Shown here in pieces: positions 34,031-43,043 of a DNA stretch of 64,000 bases. This DNA is from Pseudomonas brassicacearum subsp. neoaurantiaca (GTDB lineage Bacteria; Pseudomonadota; Gammaproteobacteria; Pseudomonadales; Pseudomonadaceae), in NCBI RefSeq assembly GCF_013608025.1, contig NZ_VDLV01000036.1:70342-134341 (forward strand), written 5' to 3'. Numbering within the stretch: position 1 is the stretch's first letter; each line of letters opens with the position of its first letter. The notes beneath the pieces are model-generated. The model made no database searches. It was not told the origin of the DNA and saw only the letters and a list, made by a program, of their open reading frames with translations. The position numbers were made by a program, and so were the translations under genes.

Positions 34031-34642
34031 TTGGAACGCATCGCAGTCATCGACTTTGAAACCACCGGCATCACCCCGAGTAGCAGTTGCCGCGCCACGG
34101 AAATCGCCGTGGTGATCCTTGAACAGGGCCGGATCGTCGACCGTTACCAGAGCCTGATGAACGCCGGCGTTCGCGTGCCGGCCTTTATCGAACAGCTCAC
34201 CGGCATCAGCAACGCCATGCTGCGCAGCGCACCCCCGGCGGAAAAAGTGATGAACGAGGTCAACGAATTTGTCGGTATCACGCCGCTGCTGGCGCATAAC
34301 GCCGCGTTCGACCAGAAGTTCTGGGACTTCGAACTGGGGCGCATCAAGCGCACCCGCCTGCAGAACTTTGCCTGTTCGTTGTTGCTGGCCCGGCGCTTGA
34401 TGCCATCGGCGCCGAACCACAAGCTCGGCACGCTCAACGCATTCGCCGGCCTGCCCCACACTGGCCAGGCTCACCGGGCCATGGCCGACGCCGAAATGGC
34501 CGCCAACCTTACCGCGCACCTTGCTGCGCAATTGCGGCACAAGCATGGGCTGCGGGAGTTGTCCCACGACCTGCTGTGCAGTTTGCAGAAAGTGCCAGCG
34601 GCGAAGATCAACGAACACCTCAAGCGCCATCGCGGGTTCTGA
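34031..34642 (+). CDS. DnaQ-like 3'-5' exonuclease
   Basis: A 203-residue DEDDh exonuclease-fold protein. Exo I AVIDFETTGI, Exo II LLAHNAAFDQKFW, Exo III HRAMADAEMAA are all intact, so catalysis is expected. Size is that of stand-alone proofreading-like exonucleases, not of full DNA polymerase III epsilon. It starts with TTG at 34031, supported by AAGGAG about 11 nt upstream; no ATG gives the conserved N-terminus. Follows the NYN gene by 21 nt. Confidence 0.9.
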   Translation: MERIAVIDFETTGITPSSSCRATEIAVVILEQGRIVDRYQSLMNAGVRVPAFIEQLTGISNAMLRSAPPAEKVMNEVNEFVGITPLLAHNAAFDQKFWDFELGRIKRTRLQNFACSLLLARRLMPSAPNHKLGTLNAFAGLPHTGQAHRAMADAEMAANLTAHLAAQLRHKHGLRELSHDLLCSLQKVPAAKINEHLKRHRGF

Positions 34643-34663
34643 AAACACCCCAAGATAGAAACT

Positions 34664-34751
34664 GTGGGAGCGAGCTTGCTCGCGATAGCGTCGGATCAGG
34701 CAGCCTTTATGTTGACTGACACACCGCTATCGCGAGCAAGCTCGCTCCCAC
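34664..34751. repeat. REP pair, family B
   Basis: Inverted copies in the 245-nt spacer after the exonuclease gene. The rest of the spacer (34752-34887) is AT-richer and probably holds the promoter of the EamA transporter; no clear boxes were chosen. Confidence 0.9.
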
Positions 34752-34887
34752 AGGGTGGAGTTGTGTTGATCAGAAATCTGCGATGCCTTGAAAAGTGTAT
34801 GGCTCGGATAAACAGATTTTGTAACTTAATTTCTGTCGATCACCTTTTTAGAATGGCGGGTTTCATCGTCCTGACTTCGAGTTGAAC

Positions 34888-35790
34888 ATGCCTGGCCCAC
34901 GCCGTTTTCCGTTGCCGTTGATCGCTGCCTTTTTCGCCTTGTACGTCATCTGGGGTTCGACCTACCTGGTGATTCGCATAGGCGTCGAGCATTGGCCGCC
35001 CTTGCTGCTGGCGGGGATTCGTTTCGTGATCGCCGGGTCGTTGATGTACGGCTTCTTGCGGTGGAAGGGCGCGCCGGCGCCGACCTGGGCGCAATGGAAG
35101 GCCGGGGCGCTCATTGGCGTGTTGCTGCTGACCTTTGGCAATGGTGCGGTGAGTATCGCCGAGCATACGGGCGTGGCTTCGGGCGTGGCGGCGCTGGCCG
35201 TGGCGACGGTGCCGTTGTTTACCTTGCTCTGCGGTTATTTCTGGGGCGCACGCAATACCCGTCTCGAGTGGGCGGGAATTGTGCTGGGATTGATCGGCAT
35301 TGCCATGCTCAACTTGGGCTCCAATTTGCAATCGAGCCCGTTGGGAGCGGCTTTGCTGGTGTTCGCCGCCGCCTCGTGGGCCTTCGGTTCGGTGTTGAGC
35401 AAACACCTGCCCTTGCCGGCGGGGGCGATGGCCAGCGCCGTGGAGATGCTGGTGGCCGGCGTGGTGCTGTTGATCGGCAGCTTCGCCAGCGGTGAACGCC
35501 TGGACCACGTGCCGCCGCTGGAAGGCTGGTTCGCGTTGGTCTATCTGATCGGGTTCGGATCGATCATCGCCTTCAACGCCTACATGTACCTGCTCAAGCA
35601 TGTGCGCCCGGCAGCGGCCACCAGCTATGCCTACGTCAACCCGGCGGTGGCGGTGTTGCTGGGGATCGTCTTCGCAGGAGAAACCATTGGCACCGAAGAA
35701 GCCCTGGCGATGCTGGTGATCATCAGTGCCGTGGTATTGATCGGGTTGCCGCAGTGGCGCAAGCCCAAGCCTGCACCGGCCGAATCCTGA
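34888..35790 (+). CDS. EamA/DMT-family exporter, YedA-like
   Basis: A 300-residue transporter with ten predicted membrane helices in two EamA repeats. YVIWGSTYLVIRIGVEHWPP at the start and LLKHVRPAAATSYAYVNPAV near the end are typical of E. coli YedA. Substrate unknown; family members export amino acids or metabolites. I chose the ATG at 34888; the frame opens two codons earlier with TTG. Confidence 0.88.
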   Translation: MPGPRRFPLPLIAAFFALYVIWGSTYLVIRIGVEHWPPLLLAGIRFVIAGSLMYGFLRWKGAPAPTWAQWKAGALIGVLLLTFGNGAVSIAEHTGVASGVAALAVATVPLFTLLCGYFWGARNTRLEWAGIVLGLIGIAMLNLGSNLQSSPLGAALLVFAAASWAFGSVLSKHLPLPAGAMASAVEMLVAGVVLLIGSFASGERLDHVPPLEGWFALVYLIGFGSIIAFNAYMYLLKHVRPAAATSYAYVNPAVAVLLGIVFAGETIGTEEALAMLVIISAVVLIGLPQWRKPKPAPAES

Positions 35791-35848
35791 TTTAGGGTAA
35801 ACTGCCGCGCATTGCACACCCTGCGCTGATTTTTCCTACGGTATCTCC

Positions 35849-37186
35849 ATGACTTTCGCCACCCTTGGCCTGATCGAACCCCTGCTGCGCGCCCTCGAGA
35901 CGCTCGGCTACCAGACTCCGACCCCGGTCCAGGCCCAAGCCATGCCGGCCGTGCTCGCCGGGCGCGACCTGATGGCTGCGGCCCAGACCGGCACTGGCAA
36001 GACTGCCGGTTTCGCCGTGCCGCTGTTGCAGTTGCTGACCACCGAAGGGCCGAAAGTCGCCGCCAACTCGGTGCGTGCGCTGGTCCTGGTGCCGACCCGC
36101 GAACTGGCCGAGCAGGTCCACGAAAGCGTGCGCCAATACGCGCAGAACCTGCCGCTGAGCACCTACGCCGTGTACGGCGGCGTCAGCATCAACCCGCAGA
36201 TGATGAAGTTGCGCAAAGGCGTCGACCTGCTGGTCGCCACGCCAGGCCGTTTGCTCGACCTGTTCCGCCAGAACGCGCTGAAGTTCAACCAGCTACAGAC
36301 CCTGGTGCTGGACGAAGCCGACCGCATGCTCGACCTGGGCTTCTCCGAGGAACTGGCGAACATCTACAAGGCTCTGCCAAAGAAGCGCCAGACACTGCTG
36401 TTCTCGGCGACTTTTTCCGATGCGATCCGCCTGCTGGCCGGGCAGATGCTCAACGACCCGCTGAGCATCGAAGTGAGCCCGCGCAACGTGGCTGCCAACA
36501 CCGTCAAGCAATGGGTGGTGACGGTGGACAAGAAGCGTAAGCCGGAGCTGTTCATCCACCTGATGCGCAAGCACAAATGGAAACAGGTGCTGGTGTTCGC
36601 CAAGACCCGCAACGGCGTCGATGCGCTGGTGGAAAAACTCCAGGGCCTCGGTGTCAATGCCGATGGCATCCACGGTGACAAACCCCAGGCGACCCGCCAA
36701 CGTGCGCTGGACCGCTTCAAGGCCAGCGAAGTGCAGATCCTGGTGGCCACCGATGTCGCCGCCCGTGGCTTGGATATCGAGGATTTGCCATTGGTGGTGA
36801 ACTTCGACCTGCCGATCGTCGCCGAGGACTACATCCACCGCATCGGCCGCACCGGTCGGGCGGGCGCCACCGGGCAGGCCATTTCCCTGGTCTGCGCCGA
36901 TGAAGTGAATCTGCTGTCAGCCATCGAAACCCTGACCCGTCAGACATTGCCTCGGCAGATGGAGCAGGACTTCGAGCCTGAGCATCGTGTGCCGGAGACC
37001 GACGCCAGCGGCCAAGTGATCAAGAAACCGAAGAAGCCGAAAAAACCGAAAACCCAAGGCACCGGTGGCAAGCGCAACCTGGGCAAGTGGGTGGACAGCG
37101 GCGATTCGGGGCCGGTGGAACCGTCGGTCAAGCCTGTGCGGAAAGTACCGGTGTTCAACACTGGGCCGCGTAAGCGTAAGCCTTGA
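35849..37186 (+). CDS. rhlE: DEAD-box RNA helicase RhlE
   Basis: A 445-residue DEAD-box helicase. Q motif TPTPVQAQAMP, Walker A AAQTGTGKT, PTRELAEQV, TPGRLLD, DEAD box in VLDEADRMLDLGF, SAT, and helicase-C motifs HGDKPQATRQRAL, VATDVAARGLDI and HRIGRTGRAG are intact. A basic Lys/Pro-rich tail (KKPKKPKKPKTQG) would bind RNA. RhlE proteins act in ribosome assembly and mRNA turnover. It follows the YedA-like gene by 58 nt. Confidence 0.94.
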   Translation: MTFATLGLIEPLLRALETLGYQTPTPVQAQAMPAVLAGRDLMAAAQTGTGKTAGFAVPLLQLLTTEGPKVAANSVRALVLVPTRELAEQVHESVRQYAQNLPLSTYAVYGGVSINPQMMKLRKGVDLLVATPGRLLDLFRQNALKFNQLQTLVLDEADRMLDLGFSEELANIYKALPKKRQTLLFSATFSDAIRLLAGQMLNDPLSIEVSPRNVAANTVKQWVVTVDKKRKPELFIHLMRKHKWKQVLVFAKTRNGVDALVEKLQGLGVNADGIHGDKPQATRQRALDRFKASEVQILVATDVAARGLDIEDLPLVVNFDLPIVAEDYIHRIGRTGRAGATGQAISLVCADEVNLLSAIETLTRQTLPRQMEQDFEPEHRVPETDASGQVIKKPKKPKKPKTQGTGGKRNLGKWVDSGDSGPVEPSVKPVRKVPVFNTGPRKRKP

Positions 37187-37208
37187 TGATGTGCTGCGGC
37201 TGATAGAC

Positions 37209-37287
37209 CGCTTTCGCGAGCAGGCTCGCTCCCACAGTCGATAGGTGTAGGCCGTCAATGTGGGAGCGAGCCTGCTCGCGAAGGCGG
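37209..37287. repeat. REP pair, family B, inverted orientation
   Basis: CGCGAGCAGGCTCGCTCCCAC followed by GTGGGAGCGAGCCTGCTCGCG. Both copies carry the same compensated change in the palindrome core (CAGGCTCG / GAGCCTGC). It separates convergent rhlE and flavoprotein genes. Confidence 0.9.
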
Positions 37288-37298
37288 CAGCCAGGCTT

Positions 37299-38540
37299 TC
37301 AGCCCTTGCCTTGCAACCATTCCAACATCCCCAACCCCGCCGCCCGGCCACTGGCAAAGCACGCTGTGAGCAGATAGCCGCCAGTGGGTGCTTCCCAGTC
37401 GAGCATTTCCCCAGCGCAGAAAACCCCGGGTAACTGCTTCAGCATCAGTCGTTCATCCAACGCTTCGAAGGCCACGCCGCCAGCGCTGCTGATGGCTTCG
37501 TCCAGCGGACGGGTTTTCACCAGCGTGACCGGCAGGGCCTTGATCGCTTCCGCCAGCCGCGCCATGTCGGCGAAGCAATCGGCGGAAGTCAGCTCGCGCA
37601 GCAACGCGGCCTTGACCCCATCGATCCCCAACTGACTATGCAGATGCTTGGACATCGAGCGTGACCCGCGTGGCTTGTTCAGGGCCTGGAGGATTTTATC
37701 CACAGGCCGGCCCGGCAGCAGGTCCAGATGAATGGTCGCGCGGCCGTGCTGGTTGATGGCTTCGCGAATCGCTGCAGACAGGGCATAGATCAAGCTGCCT
37801 TCGATGCCGGTGGCGGTGATGACGCATTCGCCCAGGCGAGGTACATCGTCGTTGAGACCGATGGCGATGTTCTTCAGCGGGGCGCCGGCGAATTTGCTGA
37901 TCATCAGGTCGCTCCAGGCCGTCACGTCGAATCCACAATTGCTCGGCTGCAACGGCGCAAGGGCCACGCCGCGCTGTTCCAGTGGCAGCATCCAGGCGCC
38001 ATCGGAGCCCAGGCGCGACCAACTGCCGCCGCCCAACGCCAGTAACGTTGCGTCAGGGGTAAGACTTTTTTCGCCCTCCGGGCTGGCGATGCGCAGGCTG
38101 CCGTCGGGGTTCCAGCCGAGCCAGCGGTGGCGGGTGTGGATCACCACGCCGGCCTCACGCAGGCGCTTGAGCCAGGCGCGCAGCAGCGGGGCGGCTTTCA
38201 TGTCGGTTGGAAACACCCGTCCCGAGCTGCCGACGAAGGTATCGATGCCCAAGCCGTGAATCCATTGGCATAACTCATCCGCGCCGAATGCCCGCAGCAG
38301 CGGGGCGATATTCGGCGCGCGTTCGCCGTAGCGGGACAGGAACGCCGGAAAGGCTTCGGAGTGAGTGATGTTCATGCCGCCGACACCCGCCAGGAGAAAC
38401 TTCCTGCCCACCGAAGGCATGCCGTCGTACAGGTCGACCCGGACACCGGCCTGGCTCAACACCTCGGCCGCCATCAGGCCGGCGGGGCCGCCGCCGATGA
38501 TGGTGATGTTTGGGATGGGAGGTTGGGTGGTCGAGGTCAT
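37299..38540 (-). CDS. TIGR03862-type flavoprotein (BaiN-like NAD(P)/FAD oxidoreductase)
   Basis: A 413-residue flavoprotein. FAD-binding Rossmann motif IIGGGPAGLMAAEVLSQAG lies at residues about 14-32, followed by GRKFLLAGVGGMNITHSE, the signature of the HI0933/BaiN group. The C-terminal FAD contact is GVFCAGEMLDWEAPTGGYLL. Substrate is unknown. The start MTSTTQPPIPN is the only sensible one. Confidence 0.9.
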   Translation of the reverse strand: MTSTTQPPIPNITIIGGGPAGLMAAEVLSQAGVRVDLYDGMPSVGRKFLLAGVGGMNITHSEAFPAFLSRYGERAPNIAPLLRAFGADELCQWIHGLGIDTFVGSSGRVFPTDMKAAPLLRAWLKRLREAGVVIHTRHRWLGWNPDGSLRIASPEGEKSLTPDATLLALGGGSWSRLGSDGAWMLPLEQRGVALAPLQPSNCGFDVTAWSDLMISKFAGAPLKNIAIGLNDDVPRLGECVITATGIEGSLIYALSAAIREAINQHGRATIHLDLLPGRPVDKILQALNKPRGSRSMSKHLHSQLGIDGVKAALLRELTSADCFADMARLAEAIKALPVTLVKTRPLDEAISSAGGVAFEALDERLMLKQLPGVFCAGEMLDWEAPTGGYLLTACFASGRAAGLGMLEWLQGKG

Positions 38541-38603
38541 GATTTGGACTGCGGGGGCTGGAATAGGCGGGGCATTCTATCAGCACAAATCACTGATATC
38601 CCT

Positions 38604-38689
38604 GTGGGAGCGAGCTTGCTCGCGATTGCGGTATGTCAGTGGTAAAGGTTTAGCTGACCCTCCGCCATCGCGAGCAAGCTCGCTCCCAC
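38604..38689. repeat. REP pair, family B
   Basis: Inverted copies in the 287-nt spacer 38541-38827 between two minus-strand genes. The remainder (38690-38827) holds no recognisable gene. Confidence 0.9.
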
Positions 38690-38827
38690 ATGGATATGTG
38701 GTGTGTTCCGATAAGGTGATCAAAAAACAACCAAGCCCCTGCGAGCCATAGGCAACACAGGCTGCGAGCCGTTTCGCTCAGGTTATCCACAGGCCGCTCC
38801 ACAGGCATTGTGGGTAAAGCCCAGACT

Positions 38828-39748
38828 TCAATGACAGCCTGATGACGTCCAGACCTTTTGTGCGCTGTGGTGCAGGATCCCATGGCGCCGGGCCAGGGCC
38901 CTGCGGTCCTTGCTGTAGCCGCCACCGATCACGCCGACGACGGGGATGTCCCGTCCCAGGCAATGGCGCATGACGCTTTCATCCCGGGCGGCAAGGCCTT
39001 CGTCGGTCAGTTTGAGGTAGCCGAGGGCGTCGTCCTTGTGCACATCGACGCCGGCGTCATACAGCACCAGGTCCGGCTGGTAGAGCGGCAGCAGGTAATT
39101 GAGCGCATCGTCCACGACGTTAAGGTAGGCGGCATCGTCCATGCCCATCGGCAGCGGGATGTCCCAATCGCTTTGCGCCTTGCGTGTCGGAAAATTCTTT
39201 TCGCAGTGCAGGGAAACTGTCACGGCGTCCGGGGTGTCATGGAGTATTCGAGCCGTACCGTCACCCTGGTGCACGTCGCAGTCGAAAATCAACACCCGCG
39301 AGACGCGCCCGCTGGCCAGGAAGTAGCGGCTGATCACCGCCAGGTCATTAAAAATGCAGAACCCGGCCGGGTGGTCGTAGTGGGCATGATGGGTGCCGCC
39401 GGCCAAGTGGCAGGCCAGTCCGTGTTCAAGGGCCTTTTCGGCAGCCAGGAGCGAGCCGCCCACCGCGCGAACCGTTCGCCGGGCCAAGGCTTCGCTCCAA
39501 GGCAGGCCCAGTCGCCGTTGGTCTTCGCGGGACAACTCGCCGCCCATGTAGCGTTCGATATAAGCGCGGTCATGGGCCAGGGCGAGAATGTCTGACGGAC
39601 ACAGGGCGGGACGCAGCAGGTCGGCATCCCGGGCCAGGCCGCTCTCCACCAGGTGATCGCGCAGCAGGCGGAACTTGTCCATGGGGAAACGGTGTTCCGC
39701 TGGGAACTCGGGACTGTAGTCTTCGTGGTAGATCAACGGTAGTGGCAT
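38828..39748 (-). CDS. Class II histone deacetylase-like amidohydrolase
   Basis: A 306-residue zinc amidohydrolase of the HDAC/acetoin-utilisation/AphA family. GGTHHAHYDHPAGFCIFND provides the charge-relay histidines, and the zinc ligands fall in IFDCDVHQGDGT and YDAGVDVHKDDALG. Bacterial members deacetylate small molecules such as polyamines; the substrate is not evident. I chose the ATG giving MPLPLIYHEDYSPEFPAEH; the frame extends 52 codons upstream without homology. Confidence 0.92.
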   Translation of the reverse strand: MPLPLIYHEDYSPEFPAEHRFPMDKFRLLRDHLVESGLARDADLLRPALCPSDILALAHDRAYIERYMGGELSREDQRRLGLPWSEALARRTVRAVGGSLLAAEKALEHGLACHLAGGTHHAHYDHPAGFCIFNDLAVISRYFLASGRVSRVLIFDCDVHQGDGTARILHDTPDAVTVSLHCEKNFPTRKAQSDWDIPLPMGMDDAAYLNVVDDALNYLLPLYQPDLVLYDAGVDVHKDDALGYLKLTDEGLAARDESVMRHCLGRDIPVVGVIGGGYSKDRRALARRHGILHHSAQKVWTSSGCH

Positions 39749-39821
39749 GGTGTTTTCAGTGGTGATCAGGTGACGGATCCTACCAGCGATGTAGACTCTG
39801 GGGCATGGAAAGGGAGTGAAG

Positions 39822-40391
39822 ATGGAGCCGATACTGGAACTGGAAAGCGCACGGCTGATATTGCGGCAGTGGCGCGACGATGATTTGCCGGCGTTTGCGG
39901 CCATGTCCGCCGATCCGCAAGTGATGCGTTATTTTCCGGCACCCTTGAGTCGCCTGGAAAGCGCTGCGCTGATCGGCCGCGTGCGCGGGCATTTTGCCGA
40001 GCATGGTTTTGGTTTGTGGGCACTGGAGCGCAAGGACACCGGCGCTTTCATTGGCTTTACCGGGCTGGGCGTGGTCGGGTTCGACGCGCATTTCACCCCA
40101 GCGGTGGAAATCGGTTGGCGCCTGGCCCGCGAGCATTGGGGCCTGGGTTATGCCAGCGAAGCCGCGTGGACGGCGTTGCGCTGTGCCTTCGACCGGCTGG
40201 GGCTGGACGAAGTGGTGGCGTTTACCGCGATCGATAACCTGCCATCGCAGAAGGTCATGCAGGCCATCGGCATGCAGCATGATCCGGCCGATGATTTCGA
40301 GCATCCAAAGCTCGCGGTCGGTCATCCGTTGCGTCACCATGTGCTCTATCGCATTGACCGGGAGCAGTGGTTGCAGACCCTGCACGGTTAG
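39822..40391 (+). CDS. GNAT-family N-acetyltransferase (RimJ/RimL-like)
   Basis: A 189-residue acetyltransferase. LETARLILR-type start (LESARLILRQW), EIGWRLAREHWGLGYASEA (acetyl-CoA pyrophosphate loop) and NLPSQKVMQAIGM are the GNAT_3 pattern. The acceptor is unknown. ATG 39822 follows GGGAG; a GTG two codons upstream (39816) is possible. Divergent from the amidohydrolase gene. Confidence 0.9.
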   Translation: MEPILELESARLILRQWRDDDLPAFAAMSADPQVMRYFPAPLSRLESAALIGRVRGHFAEHGFGLWALERKDTGAFIGFTGLGVVGFDAHFTPAVEIGWRLAREHWGLGYASEAAWTALRCAFDRLGLDEVVAFTAIDNLPSQKVMQAIGMQHDPADDFEHPKLAVGHPLRHHVLYRIDREQWLQTLHG

Positions 40392-40492
40392 CCGACACGG
40401 ACGTTACAATGCCCGCCAAAATGGCCCGGGCCAATTATCGATCCGCCGCAGCACAGACTGCGCGGTTTTTGCGCTGTGTGAGGAAAGTCTGA

Positions 40493-41362
40493 ATGAGCCA
40501 CGTGTTGGAAGATCTGGTCGACCTGCTGACCCTGGAACCGATCGAAGAGAACCTGTTTCGCGGTCGTAGCCAGGACCTCGGGTTCCGCCAGTTGTTCGGC
40601 GGCCAAGTGTTGGGCCAGTCGCTGTCGGCGGCCAGCCAGACCGTGGAAGAGGCGCGCCATGTGCATTCGATGCACGGTTACTTCCTGCGTCCGGGCGATG
40701 CGGCGTTGCCGGTGGTCTACCAGGTCGATCGCGTCCGCGATGGCGGCAGCTTCAGCACCCGTCGGGTCACGGCGATCCAGAAGGGCAACCCGATCTTCAC
40801 CTGCAGCGCCTCGTTCCAGTATGACGAGCAGGGCTTCGAGCACCAGAGCACCATGCCGCAAGTCGTCGGGCCGGAAAACCTGCCTTCCGAACTGGAGCTG
40901 ACCCAGCAGCGCGCCCATCTGCTGCCGGAGCACATGCGCGAAAAGCTGCTGTGCCCCAAGCCGATCGAGGTGCGCCCGGTCACCGAAAAAGATCCTTACA
41001 ATCCGCAACCGGCCGATCCGGTCAAGTACGTGTGGTTCCGTGCCGATGGCGCCTTGGCGGACATTCCGGCCCTGCACAAATACCTGTTGGCCTACGCGTC
41101 GGATTTTGGCTTGCTGACCACCTCGCTGCTGCCCCACGGCAAATCGGTATGGCACAAGGATATGCAGGTCGCGAGCCTTGACCACGCCTTGTGGTTCCAC
41201 GCCGACCTGCGCGCCGATGACTGGTTGCTCTACGCCATGGACAGCCCGTGGGCCGGTAATTCCCGTGGTTTTTCCCGGGGCAGCGTGTTCAACCGCGCCG
41301 GGCAACTGGTGGCATCGGTGACCCAGGAAGGCTTGATCCGCCATCGCAAGGACTGGGCATGA
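40493..41362 (+). CDS. tesB: Acyl-CoA thioesterase II
   Basis: A 289-residue double-hotdog thioesterase that hydrolyses medium to long acyl-CoA. LFGGQVLGQSLSAASQTV and HSMHGYFLRPGD mark the N-terminal hotdog. SLDHALWFHADLRADDW and GSVFNRAGQLVASVTQEG contribute the Asp and Gln of the TesB active site. Length equals E. coli TesB (286). The stop overlaps the downstream HAD gene by 4 nt (ATGA). Confidence 0.95.
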   Translation: MSHVLEDLVDLLTLEPIEENLFRGRSQDLGFRQLFGGQVLGQSLSAASQTVEEARHVHSMHGYFLRPGDAALPVVYQVDRVRDGGSFSTRRVTAIQKGNPIFTCSASFQYDEQGFEHQSTMPQVVGPENLPSELELTQQRAHLLPEHMREKLLCPKPIEVRPVTEKDPYNPQPADPVKYVWFRADGALADIPALHKYLLAYASDFGLLTTSLLPHGKSVWHKDMQVASLDHALWFHADLRADDWLLYAMDSPWAGNSRGFSRGSVFNRAGQLVASVTQEGLIRHRKDWA

Positions 41363-41952
41363 GCCTGGCCGATGTGCGGCATTGGGTGTTCGATATGGAC
41401 GGCACGCTGACCATCGCCGTGCATGACTTCGCCGCGATCCGCGTGGCCCTGGCGATTCCGGCCGAAGACGACATCCTCACCCACCTGGCGGCCCTGCCCG
41501 CTGCAGAAGCCGCCGCCAAACACGCCTGGCTGCTGGAACACGAGCGGGACCTGGCGCTGGGCTCCAAGCCCGCGCCCGGGGCGGTCGAACTGGTGCGTGA
41601 GCTGGCCGGACGCGGCTATCGCCTGGGCATCCTGACCCGTAACGCCCGCGAGTTGGCCCACATCACTCTGGAAGCCATTGGCCTGGCGGATTGTTTCGCG
41701 GTGGAAGATGTACTGGGCCGTGACGAGGCGCCGCCCAAGCCGCACCCCGGCGGCCTGTTGAAACTGGCTGAGGCCTGGGACGTGGCGCCTGGCTCTATGG
41801 TGATGGTGGGCGACTACCGTTTCGACCTGGACTGCGGTCGCGCGGCGGGGGTGCGGACGGTGCTGGTGAATCTGCCGGATAATCCGTGGCCGGAGCTGGC
41901 GGATTGGCATGCGCGGGATTGTGGGGAATTGCGGCGGATGCTTTTGGCTTGA
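41359..41952 (+). CDS. HAD-family hydrolase
   Basis: A 197-residue phosphatase-fold protein. Motif I is WVFDMDGTLTIA (nucleophile Asp), motif II LGILTRNAREL, motif III KPHPGGLLKL and motif IV MVGDYRFDLDCGRAAG. The helical cap resembles phosphoglycolate phosphatase-like members. The substrate cannot be told. Translationally coupled to tesB by a 4-nt overlap. Confidence 0.92.
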   Translation: MSLADVRHWVFDMDGTLTIAVHDFAAIRVALAIPAEDDILTHLAALPAAEAAAKHAWLLEHERDLALGSKPAPGAVELVRELAGRGYRLGILTRNARELAHITLEAIGLADCFAVEDVLGRDEAPPKPHPGGLLKLAEAWDVAPGSMVMVGDYRFDLDCGRAAGVRTVLVNLPDNPWPELADWHARDCGELRRMLLA

Positions 41953-41974
41953 GAGGTCGGTTGACTGCTCGATT

Positions 41975-42074
41975 GCTTTCGCGAGCAAGCTCGCTCCCAC
42001 AAGGATTCTTTGTCGATCACAAAATCTTTGTTCACCACACCTCCACTGTGGGAGCGAGCTTGCTCGCGATAGGG
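41975..42074. repeat. REP pair, family B, inverted orientation
   Basis: TTTCGCGAGCAAGCTCGCTCC and later GTGGGAGCGAGCTTGCTCGC in the convergent spacer between the HAD gene and the alpha/beta hydrolase gene. Confidence 0.9.
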
Positions 42075-42095
42075 CCCTAACATTCGCTACAAAGC

Positions 42096-43043
42096 TCACT
42101 GCCCAAACAACACCCTCAACCCCTCCGGCGAATTGAACATCCCATCCCCATCATGCCCAACCCCAGGCACCTCGATCAGTCGTTGATTGAGTCCCTGCGG
42201 ATGGCGTCGCGTCAGGTAGTCGAAAAAGAAATGCCCGCGCAGCAGTCGATACGCGCCTTGGGTCTGCGCTTCGCAGCCTTTGTCTAGCGCGGGATGCTCC
42301 GGATCAATGTCCTGTTGTCCCAGCAGATAAGTGATGTCGCGCTTGATGTAGTTATCTTCGAGTTGCGCTGCTGTTTGCCCGGCAGCATAGGCGGGCAGGT
42401 GCTCCAGGCCGTATTTCCAGCGATTGAAAGCCGGGCAACTGGCGGGGGCGAATGCCATGGGCCGTTGCGCGTCCAGGTAGGCATAGGACGATGGGTTGGC
42501 CACGACGAACCGTGGCGCGATGCGGTAGGTGCCGTGGGCGAGCAGGGCATAGCGCTGCACAACCTGGGCGCCGCCGGAATGACCGGCGATGACGATCTCC
42601 TTCACTTCGGGAAACTGTTGTCGGTCGCTGACCCGCGCCACGATGTCGTCCAACACTTGGAATGAACTGACCGGGTTGGGCCCGATGGACAGGCCTCCCG
42701 CCATCCAGTCGTTGCCTTGCCAGCGCAGCAGGTCGGCGGGCAGTTGATGGCGGGCCGCGTCCTGTTCGTTGAGAAATTGCGGGGCGATGATCAATGTCGT
42801 CGCGGTTTGACCGGCCTGCGCGGCGACCTTTTCGCCACTGCGAAGATAAGTGTCGGCATTGCGCAGTCGACCGTGGACGATGATCAGCACCCGCTGGATC
42901 GAAGCCGGTGGCGGGCTCACGGCGACGACCATGGCACCGCCCTTGAGTTGCAATCGTCCCTGGGCAATGGCATTCACCCCGTGTTCCTCCGCCTGGGCAA
43001 CGGCGCAGCACAGCATCAACCCGAGCAATGCCCCCCACTTCAT
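42096..43043 (-). CDS. Secreted alpha/beta hydrolase
   Basis: A 315-residue protein with a signal peptide (MKWGALLGLMLCCAVAQA). The nucleophile elbow is IAGHSGGAQVV (G-x-S-x-G), an oxyanion-like VLIIVHGRLRNAD precedes it, and EVPGVGHDGDGMF near the end would supply the catalytic His. An exported esterase or hydrolase of unknown substrate. The start codon overlaps the stop of the upstream zinc-peptidase gene (TAATG), implying coupled translation. Confidence 0.87.
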   Translation of the reverse strand: MKWGALLGLMLCCAVAQAEEHGVNAIAQGRLQLKGGAMVVAVSPPPASIQRVLIIVHGRLRNADTYLRSGEKVAAQAGQTATTLIIAPQFLNEQDAARHQLPADLLRWQGNDWMAGGLSIGPNPVSSFQVLDDIVARVSDRQQFPEVKEIVIAGHSGGAQVVQRYALLAHGTYRIAPRFVVANPSSYAYLDAQRPMAFAPASCPAFNRWKYGLEHLPAYAAGQTAAQLEDNYIKRDITYLLGQQDIDPEHPALDKGCEAQTQGAYRLLRGHFFFDYLTRRHPQGLNQRLIEVPGVGHDGDGMFNSPEGLRVLFGQ